Of a DNA stretch of 64,000 nucleotides, positions 58,845-64,000 are shown piece after piece. A model generated the notes under the pieces. It made no database searches. It was not told the origin of the DNA and saw only the letters and a list, made by a program, of their open reading frames with translations. The stretch is from assembly GCF_042429765.1 (NCBI RefSeq), contig NZ_JBHLZU010000005.1, positions 62,001 to 126,000 on the forward strand. Reading direction: 5' to 3'. Both the position numbers and the translations under genes were made by a program. Position 1 is the first letter of the stretch, and every line of letters begins with the position of its first letter. Source of the stretch: Allokutzneria oryzae. GTDB taxonomy: Bacteria; Actinomycetota; Actinomycetes; Mycobacteriales; Pseudonocardiaceae.

Positions 58845-58944
58845 TCCGTAACAAGATCGATCAGACGGAGCAACGCGGGACTGGGACGAGTGTCGGTCCC
58901 GATCGGTACTGTTTGGACACAGGCCTATCGAACCGGAGGGCGAG

Positions 58945-59139
58945 ATGGCACAAGAGCAGAAGCAGCGTCAGGGCGGCGGCGACGGCGACGAGGAGCCGGG
59001 CGGCGCGGCCGCGGCCGGCCAGGAACGCCGGGAGAAGGTCGGCGAGGACGTCGACGCGATCCTGGACGAGATCGACGACGTCCTCGAGGAGAACGCGGAG
59101 GACTTCGTCCGGGCGTACGTGCAGAAGGGCGGCGAGTAG
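58945..59139 (+). CDS. pup: Pup, prokaryotic ubiquitin-like protein ending in Gly-Gly-Glu
   Basis: 64 aa, disordered N-terminal half (QRQGGGDGDEEPGG) and the conserved helical binding region 'DVDAILDEIDDVLEENAEDF' followed by VRAYVQKGGE. The last codon is GAG, so Pup is made in the ligation-competent Glu form and needs no deamidation before PafA attaches it to lysines. The gene has a good ribosome binding site (CCGGAGG) and is followed by prcB after 58 bases. Confidence 0.97.
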   Translation: MAQEQKQRQGGGDGDEEPGGAAAAGQERREKVGEDVDAILDEIDDVLEENAEDFVRAYVQKGGE

Positions 59140-59197
59140 CCGCCGCGAGGGCACCTCGCTCCCCGTCCCAGCCGACAAACCCATGGAGACACAGCCG

Positions 59198-60067
59198 ATG
59201 GACAACCCCTCGGCCCGGTCCTACCCGGGCGCAGCCCTGCCGTCCGCCTTCTTCACCCCAGGCGTGTCGTCGTTCAGCGAGTTCCTGCAGGCCGCTGCGC
59301 CCGACCTGCTGCCGGGGCGCAGGTTCGCCCCCGGCGGCGCGCTCCACGGGAGTCACGGGAGCGAGGCGCACGCCCCGCACGGCACCACGATCGTCGCGCT
59401 GACCTACGACGGCGGCGTGCTCATCGCGGGTGACCGCAGGGCGACCATGGGCAACGTCATCGCCCAGCGCGACATCGAGAAGGTCTTCCTGACCGACGAG
59501 TACTCGGCGGTGGGCATCGCGGGGGCCGCCGGTCTGGCGATCGAGATGGTGCGCCTGTTCACCGTCGAGCTGCGGCACTACGAGAAGCTCGAAGGTGTCC
59601 CGCTGTCGCTGGACGGCAAGGCCAACAAGCTGGCCACCATGCTGCGCGCAAACCTTGACGCGGCCATGGCGGGCCTCGCGGTGCTGCCGCTGTTCGTCGG
59701 CTACGACGTTGACGAGTCCGACTCGACCAAGGCCGGGCGCATCGTCTCCTACGACGTCACCGGCGGGCGCTACGACGAGTACGCGGGCTACCACGCGGTG
59801 GGCTCCGGCTCGGTGTTCGCCAAGTCGGCGCTGAAGAAGCGGCACGAGGTGACCGCGGACAAGGCCACGGCCGTGCGCAACGCGGTCGAGGCGCTCTACG
59901 ACGCCGCCGACGACGACTCGGCCACCGGCGGGCCCGACCTGACCAGGCGGATCTACCCGGTCGTGGCCACCGTCGACGCGGAGGGGTCGGTCCGGCTCTC
60001 CGAGGCCGAGGTCGCCGAGGTCGCCGAGGCCGTGGTGCGCGGGCGCCACGATCGCCCGGGCGGCTGA
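59198..60067 (+). CDS. prcB: PrcB, 20S proteasome beta subunit
   Basis: 289 aa. The ATG at 59198 is used because GGAG lies nine bases upstream; one at 59183 is possible. A 62-residue propeptide ends HG, and autocleavage exposes Thr63 (TTIVALTYDGG) as the catalytic nucleophile. In mature numbering Asp17 (IAGDRRAT) and Lys33 (QRDIEK) are present, completing the active site. The propeptide (PSAFFTPGVSSFSEFLQAAA) is the assembly-controlling type of actinobacteria. It forms the inner rings of the core particle with PrcA. Confidence 0.96.
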   Translation: MDNPSARSYPGAALPSAFFTPGVSSFSEFLQAAAPDLLPGRRFAPGGALHGSHGSEAHAPHGTTIVALTYDGGVLIAGDRRATMGNVIAQRDIEKVFLTDEYSAVGIAGAAGLAIEMVRLFTVELRHYEKLEGVPLSLDGKANKLATMLRANLDAAMAGLAVLPLFVGYDVDESDSTKAGRIVSYDVTGGRYDEYAGYHAVGSGSVFAKSALKKRHEVTADKATAVRNAVEALYDAADDDSATGGPDLTRRIYPVVATVDAEGSVRLSEAEVAEVAEAVVRGRHDRPGG

Positions 60068-60121
60068 GCCGCCGACCGTCAAACCCGGCCCCTGCCCTCT
60101 CTTAAACGCCTGGAGCTCGCC

Positions 60122-60931
60122 ATGACCATGCCGTTGTACGCCTCAGCCGAGCAGGTGATGCGGGACCGCTCGGAGCTGGCCCGCAAGGGCATCGCCCGCG
60201 GTCGCAGTGTCGTCGTGCTCTCCTACGCCGGCGGGGTGCTCTTCGTCGCGGAGAACATGTCGACCACGCTGCACAAGGTCTCCGAGATCTATGACCGGAT
60301 CGGCTTCGCCGCGGTCGGCCGCTACAGCGAGTTCGAGAACCTGCGCACCGCGGGCATCCGCTGGGTCGACGTGCGCGGGTACTCCTACCACCCGCGCGAC
60401 GTCAACGCCCGCGCGCTGGCCAACGTCTTCGCGCAGAGCCTCGGCTCGATCTTCACCGAGCAGCTCAAGCCCTTCGAGGTGGAGATCTGCATCGCCGAGG
60501 TCGGCGCCTCGGCGGAGGAGGACCAGCTCTACCGCCTGACCTACGACGGTTCGATCTTCGACGAGCCGGGCTTCGTGGTGATGGGCGGCCAGGCCGACGC
60601 GATCAGCAACGCCCTCAAGGAGTCCTACCGCGAGAACATGGAGCTGGCCGACGCGCTCCAGGTCGCGGCCGCCGCGCTGAACGCGGGCACGGCGAGCTCC
60701 TCGGCGGCCGCCAAGCAGGCCGCCGCCGCTGCCGCTGCCGCTCCTGCCAAGGGCGGGTCCGGCGGCAAGCTGGAGGTCGCGGTGCTGGACCGCACCCGGC
60801 CGCAGCGCGCGTTCCGCCGGATCACCGGCGCGGCGCTGGAGGCCCTGCTTCCCACGCCCGCCGAGGAGGAGCCCGCCGCCGAGCCCGAGGCGAAGGACGG
60901 CGGCAAGGACGGCGAGGACACGAAGAGCTAG
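60122..60931 (+). CDS. prcA: PrcA, 20S proteasome alpha subunit
   Basis: 269 aa. It builds the outer rings that gate the chamber and receive the Mpa tail. It opens with the gating segment MTMPLYASAEQVMRDRSELA and 'RKGIARGRSVVVLSYAGGVL', then 'LHKVSEIYDRIGFAAVGRYS'. A low-complexity Ala-rich insertion (about 190-210) and an acidic, Lys-rich C-terminus (PEAKDGGKDGEDTKS) are longer than in M. tuberculosis (248 aa). It lies 54 bp after prcB. The gene for the Pup ligase PafA does not follow in the window; a P450 gene on the other strand ends 38 bp away. Confidence 0.95.
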   Translation: MTMPLYASAEQVMRDRSELARKGIARGRSVVVLSYAGGVLFVAENMSTTLHKVSEIYDRIGFAAVGRYSEFENLRTAGIRWVDVRGYSYHPRDVNARALANVFAQSLGSIFTEQLKPFEVEICIAEVGASAEEDQLYRLTYDGSIFDEPGFVVMGGQADAISNALKESYRENMELADALQVAAAALNAGTASSSAAAKQAAAAAAAAPAKGGSGGKLEVAVLDRTRPQRAFRRITGAALEALLPTPAEEEPAAEPEAKDGGKDGEDTKS

Positions 60932-60969
60932 TCAGCTCCGGCATTCCGCGTACCCGGCCCGGTTGGCGG

Positions 60970-62190
60970 TCACCACGTGACCATCAGCCGGGTCGGTCGC
61001 ATGTGGGCCGAGCCCCGCTGGCAGGGGATCTCCTCCGGCCGGGTGGCCAGCCGCAGTCCCGGCAACCGCTCGAAGAGCAGGGAGAAGGTCACCTCCAGCT
61101 CCAACCGCGACAACGCCGCGCCGATGCAGTAGTGCGGCCCGTGCCCGAAGTGGATGGGGGACGCGTTGTCGCGGTGGATGTCGAAGCGGTGCGGGTCGGG
61201 GAACACCGCCGGGTCGTAGGCGGCGGCCAGCACCGGCGCGCACACCGAGGCTCCCCGAGGTACCACCGTGCCCGACAGCTCGACGGGTTCGCGGGCGATC
61301 CGGATCGCGCTGAGGTCGAAGCCGGGGCGGTAGCGCATGGTCTCCTCGACCGCCGTCGCCCACAGCCTGGGGTCGTCAACGCACGCCGCGAGCTGCTCGG
61401 GATGGCCCAGCAGCGCCTGCACCCCGAGGCCGACCACCGAGGACACCGTCTCGGTCCCGCCGACCAGCAGCACCGCGGCCGTCGCGAGCAGCTCGTCGTC
61501 GCTGAGCCGGTCCTCCTCGTCCCGCGCGGCGATCATCATCGACAGCACGCCGACGCCGGGCTGGGCGCGTTGCTCGGCCACCAGCCGCTCCAGCAGCGCC
61601 CGCAGCCTGCGGTACTGCCGCCGCAGGTCGGTGCCGGAGGTGGAGGTGGCGTTGAAGCCGGAGGCGAGCATCGCCGCCTCGGCCCAGTCCCGCTCGGCGA
61701 TGCCGAACAGGTCGCAGTTGATCGCGGTGGGCAACGGGATCGCCAGCTGCGTCATCAGGTCCACCGGCGGCGTCAGCGTCGCCAGGTGCTCGACCAGCGC
61801 GCCCGCGGCCCTGGTCACGAACGGCCGGAGGCTGCGAACGGCCCCCGGGGCGAAGATCGGCGCCAGGATGCGGCGCAGCCTGGTGTGGTCCGGCGGGTCC
61901 ATGTTGAACATGTTCGCCGGGTCCCCGAACACCCCGACCCGCAGCATCTTCGCGTTGTCGGCGCAGGTCAGGGCGCGGGAGAAGCGTGGGTCGGCGAGCA
62001 CGGTGGCCACGTCGGCGTAGCGGGTGACCAGCCACACCCGCTCGCCGTCGGGCATCCGCATCGGGCACACCGGCCAGTGCCTGCGCAGCTCGTCGAAGAT
62101 CGGCGGCGGCCCACCGAGCGGATCACGGACGAAGGGGTAGTCCACCTGCGGCCACGCGGGCTGCGGTGGGGTGGCCGGCGCCACGGTCAT
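60970..62190 (-). CDS. Cytochrome P450, tailoring enzyme of the cyclodipeptide cassette
   Basis: 406 aa, soluble bacterial type. Oxygen-activation motif GGTET (244-248) in the I helix, ExxR at Glu283-Arg286, and the haem-binding loop FGHGPHYCIG (348-357) with Cys355. The C-helix has 'DHTRLRRILAPIF'. Its ATG overlaps the CDPS stop codon by four bases, so it is translated with the synthase and most likely oxidises its diketopiperazine product by hydroxylation, C-C or C-N coupling, dimerisation or nucleobase addition, all known for P450s in CDPS pathways. Redox partners are not encoded here. Confidence 0.93.
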   Translation of the reverse strand: MTVAPATPPQPAWPQVDYPFVRDPLGGPPPIFDELRRHWPVCPMRMPDGERVWLVTRYADVATVLADPRFSRALTCADNAKMLRVGVFGDPANMFNMDPPDHTRLRRILAPIFAPGAVRSLRPFVTRAAGALVEHLATLTPPVDLMTQLAIPLPTAINCDLFGIAERDWAEAAMLASGFNATSTSGTDLRRQYRRLRALLERLVAEQRAQPGVGVLSMMIAARDEEDRLSDDELLATAAVLLVGGTETVSSVVGLGVQALLGHPEQLAACVDDPRLWATAVEETMRYRPGFDLSAIRIAREPVELSGTVVPRGASVCAPVLAAAYDPAVFPDPHRFDIHRDNASPIHFGHGPHYCIGAALSRLELEVTFSLLFERLPGLRLATRPEEIPCQRGSAHMRPTRLMVTW

Positions 62191-62948
62191 CGCACCGCGA
62201 GCCCCTCCTGAGCCGACTCGACCGAGGCGCGCGGCGCGGGTACGACCGGCTCGGTCTCGATCGAGACCACGATGTGCCCCTGGTTCGGGCTGATCCGCGG
62301 CGAGAAGCTGCTCCGGGAGAGCAGCTCCACCATCGGGCTGTCCCGGTGGTAGCAGAAAACGGAGTTCTCCACGCCGAGAATGCGCGGGGTGTCCACGAGG
62401 AACGGCAGCTCGGCGAGCAGGTAGCCGATCAGCGACTCCCTGGTCCACGGGTCCGGGTTGGTCGTGCCGAAATTCGTCTGGAGAACACGGGTGGAGATCG
62501 CCTCGCAGGCTTCCCGGAATTCCTCGTTCGCCTGGTAGCTGGTCCAGCTCTCCTCGAGAATCCGGTCGTAGTGGTCGTTGTCGGCCATCTCGGTCCAGGT
62601 GAACGACACGCTGTCGGGGTCGTCGACGCCGAGGTCCTCCAGGGTGCGCAGCACCCGCCTGCGCACTCTGGCCACCTCCTGCCTGGCCCTTTTCCTGGCC
62701 CGGCCGGGGTTGGCGCCGCGCATGCTGGGGATCCAGCTCGCCTCGGCGCCCGGCAGCAGGACGTTGACCTTGCCGAACTCGCAGTAGGCCCAACTCAGCA
62801 GCTGCTCGACGCGCTCGTCGGTGTAGTAGCTGTTGAACGAGCTGATTCCCAGCAGTGCGTGCTCGCCGGTGCTGAGGAGGTCGGCGCAGCGCTCCGTGTA
62901 AGGGCGGACAATCGGATCGGAACAACGGGAAACAACTCCGGGATTCAT
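62187..62948 (-). CDS. tRNA-dependent cyclodipeptide synthase (CDPS), NYH subfamily
   Basis: 253 aa. CDPSs take two aminoacyl-tRNAs and form a 2,5-diketopiperazine. The nucleophilic serine lies in LLGISSFNSYY (Ser36, equal to AlbC Ser37), with Asn39 three residues on; Tyr176 and Glu180 in GYLLAELP match AlbC Tyr178/Glu182; Tyr200-His201 in VFCYHRDS complete the N-Y-H triad. The basic helix for tRNA binding is ARKRARQEVARVRRRVL. The ATG at 62948 has GGGTGG upstream; a longer frame exists but adds a non-family extension. No other biosynthetic gene is in the visible part of the locus. Confidence 0.93.
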   Translation of the reverse strand: MNPGVVSRCSDPIVRPYTERCADLLSTGEHALLGISSFNSYYTDERVEQLLSWAYCEFGKVNVLLPGAEASWIPSMRGANPGRARKRARQEVARVRRRVLRTLEDLGVDDPDSVSFTWTEMADNDHYDRILEESWTSYQANEEFREACEAISTRVLQTNFGTTNPDPWTRESLIGYLLAELPFLVDTPRILGVENSVFCYHRDSPMVELLSRSSFSPRISPNQGHIVVSIETEPVVPAPRASVESAQEGLAVR

Positions 62949-63070
62949 CGCCACCCGCTCAACGTAGAGCGGGCATCCCGGCCGCGGTATTGCCCGTGCG
63001 CGTGATGGCAATTCCCTCGTCGCCGCCGAACATCACCCTGCGAACACGTGAACTCGGGACTGCAATCCAC

Positions 63071-63135
63071 TGAACGGGCGGTGCGGCGGCGCGGGCGGGT
63101 CTACCGGTGGTCACCGGCCGCCGCACCGCCGTTCA
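63071..63135 (-). terminator. Large GC hairpin between CDPS and the lipid-kinase gene
   Basis: TGAACGGGCGGTGCGGCGGC (63071-63090) pairs with GGCCGCCGCACCGCCGTTCA (63116-63135), a nearly perfect 19-20-bp stem with a 25-base loop. It lies just beyond the end of the minus-strand kinase gene and upstream of the CDPS start, and probably terminates kinase transcription before the CDPS operon. No U-tract. Confidence 0.6.
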
Positions 63136-63166
63136 GGTGATCATGAGTGAGCTTGCTCTCGTCGGC

Positions 63167-64000
63167 TCACGTCAGGTTGTTGCGGCCGTGCTCCTCGCGG
63201 TAGGCGTGCAGGGCGGCCTCGTGCGCGACGAAGCGGAACCGGTTGCCCTCCGGCCCGACCTCGCCGTCGGTGGCGATGGCGACGGGGGGCCCGAGCACCT
63301 CCACGAGCAGGTTCGGCCGCTCCTGCTGCACGTAGGTCCGGCTGCGGTGCAGCGCCCCGGCCAGCGCGGAGGCGACGAACCGGATGCGCGACCACTTGAT
63401 GTCGGCGCGGATGTAGCGGATGTCCAGCAGGCCGTCGTCCAGCCGCGGTCTGCGGGTCGGCGCGAACCCGCGCGGCCGGTACGGGCCGTTGCCGACGAAG
63501 AGCAGCCACACGTGGTGCCGCTTGCCGTTGATCCGCACCTCCAGCGGCTGCGCCTGCCGCAGCACCCGGATCAACGCCACGGCCGCCGCCGGCCACTTGC
63601 CCCAGCGGCCCTGCCACTTCTCCCGCAGCCGCACCATGTCCGGGTAGCCACCGAGGCTGGCGGTGTTGATGAACCAGCGCTTGGGCTGGCCGTCCACCCG
63701 CACCGTCGCCAGGTCGACGCCCACCGCGTGGCCCTCGCGCACCGCGTCGTCGACGTCCAGGATGCCCTCGACGCCGATGTCGCGGGCGAAGTGGTTGAGC
63801 GTGCCCGCGGGGATGACCGCCAGCGGCAGCTTCTTGCGCGCGGCGACCGAGGCCATCGCGGCCACCGAGCCGTCGCCGCCCGCGACCCCCAGCGCCTTGA
63901 TCTCGTAGGTCGAGTCGGAGATCTCCTTGTCGATCTGCTCGATCAGGTCGACGCCGTCCTTGGGGTTGACGACGCGGGCGTTCGGCCAGACGCTGCGGAC
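63167..64000 (-). CDS. Diacylglycerol-kinase-family lipid kinase (5' part outside window)
   Basis: 278 codons are visible and the N-terminus lies beyond the right edge. The catalytic glycine loop is LGVAGGDGSVAAMASVAA, followed by 'LPLAVIPAGTLNHFARDIG', the GTxNDF-like motif of YegS/DgkB-type kinases. The C-terminal beta domain contains 'DDGLLDIRYIRADIKWSRIR' and 'IATDGEVGPEGNRFRFVAHE'. It phosphorylates a lipid, probably diacylglycerol. The spacing and sequence also fit the C-terminal half of the actinobacterial PAP2-phosphatase/DGK fusion proteins; whether a PAP2 domain precedes it cannot be seen here. Reads away from the right edge towards the CDPS operon. Confidence 0.88.
   Translation of the reverse strand, partial: VRSVWPNARVVNPKDGVDLIEQIDKEISDSTYEIKALGVAGGDGSVAAMASVAARKKLPLAVIPAGTLNHFARDIGVEGILDVDDAVREGHAVGVDLATVRVDGQPKRWFINTASLGGYPDMVRLREKWQGRWGKWPAAAVALIRVLRQAQPLEVRINGKRHHVWLLFVGNGPYRPRGFAPTRRPRLDDGLLDIRYIRADIKWSRIRFVASALAGALHRSRTYVQQERPNLLVEVLGPPVAIATDGEVGPEGNRFRFVAHEAALHAYREEHGRNNLT

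Noticed and set aside
1..64000. tRNA genes
   Set aside because: No T-loop consensus (GGTTCGAAT-like) with matching acceptor stem was found by reading both strands.

Overview
The window is 64 kb of very GC-rich chromosomal DNA from an actinobacterium. The strong third-position GC bias, GTG starts, mycothiol ligase (mshC), Pup-proteasome locus (arc/mpa, dop, pup, prcB, prcA), lysX and ESX accessory genes fit the order Pseudonocardiales. I infer a Pseudonocardiaceae-type organism; genus and species cannot be read from the sequence. Gene order from metH through hisE/hisG, a RecB-like nuclease, trmI and mpa to the proteasome genes broadly follows the Mycobacterium tuberculosis Rv2130c-Rv2109c neighbourhood, with many insertions. 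I recognised no rRNA or tRNA genes, CRISPR arrays or intact insertion sequences.

Layout. 1-10.4 kb is accessory: a CGNR zinc-finger protein (cut by the window edge), a DinB protein, a TetR regulator, a CPBP protease, a GbsR/MarR regulator facing a methyltransferase, a sucrase/ferredoxin-like protein coupled to an MFS pump, a LysR regulator and a GT1 glycosyltransferase. 10.4-24.4 kb holds a VWA protein, an MmpL transporter, mshC, an MFS pump with a methyltransferase, the bifunctional lysX, and MFS and PAC2 genes. 24.5-28.8 kb holds metH and a HAD hydrolase. 28.8-33.0 kb is an ESX (type VII) accessory module (small ESX-like protein, DUF3558-like lipoprotein, PPE-like protein, EspG) whose first part is tandemly duplicated, with one copy of the third gene cut to 21 codons. 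33.0-43.6 kb holds hisE-hisG, a kelch-type epimerase, a PDZ-less YlbL-like protease, a LacI/solute-binding-protein pair, a holin/GH25 lysozyme pair, a RecB-family nuclease, a site-2 protease and trmI. 43.6-60.9 kb is the proteasome region, arc/mpa then dop-pup-prcB-prcA, interrupted by an MFS gene, a MacB/FtsX-type ABC system, an XRE-VWA-Ser/Thr kinase group, a DUF1304 protein and a NUDIX hydrolase. 60.9-63.0 kb is a tRNA-dependent cyclodipeptide synthase translationally coupled to a cytochrome P450. The window ends inside a diacylglycerol-kinase-family gene.

How the parts work together. Mpa unfolds pupylated proteins for the PrcBA 20S core, Dop removes Pup, and Pup here already ends in Gly-Gly-Glu. 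The ligase PafA is not in the window. HisG and HisE catalyse the first two steps of histidine synthesis. MetH makes methionine, and MshC adds cysteine to the mycothiol precursor. The CDPS would condense two aminoacyl-tRNAs into a diketopiperazine that the P450 then oxidises, a minimal natural-product cassette whose product cannot be predicted from sequence alone.

Three sequence-level patterns stand out. (1) Four copies of an intergenic imperfect palindrome, each exactly 63 bp with a conserved GAGCGCTC centre, three of them between convergent genes. (2) Six exact copies of TCCAC(T/A)GTGGA, every one inside a gene and every one in the frame that encodes Ser-Thr-Val-Asp/Glu. (3) A 19-bp tandem array inside an enlarged copy of the 63-bp element.
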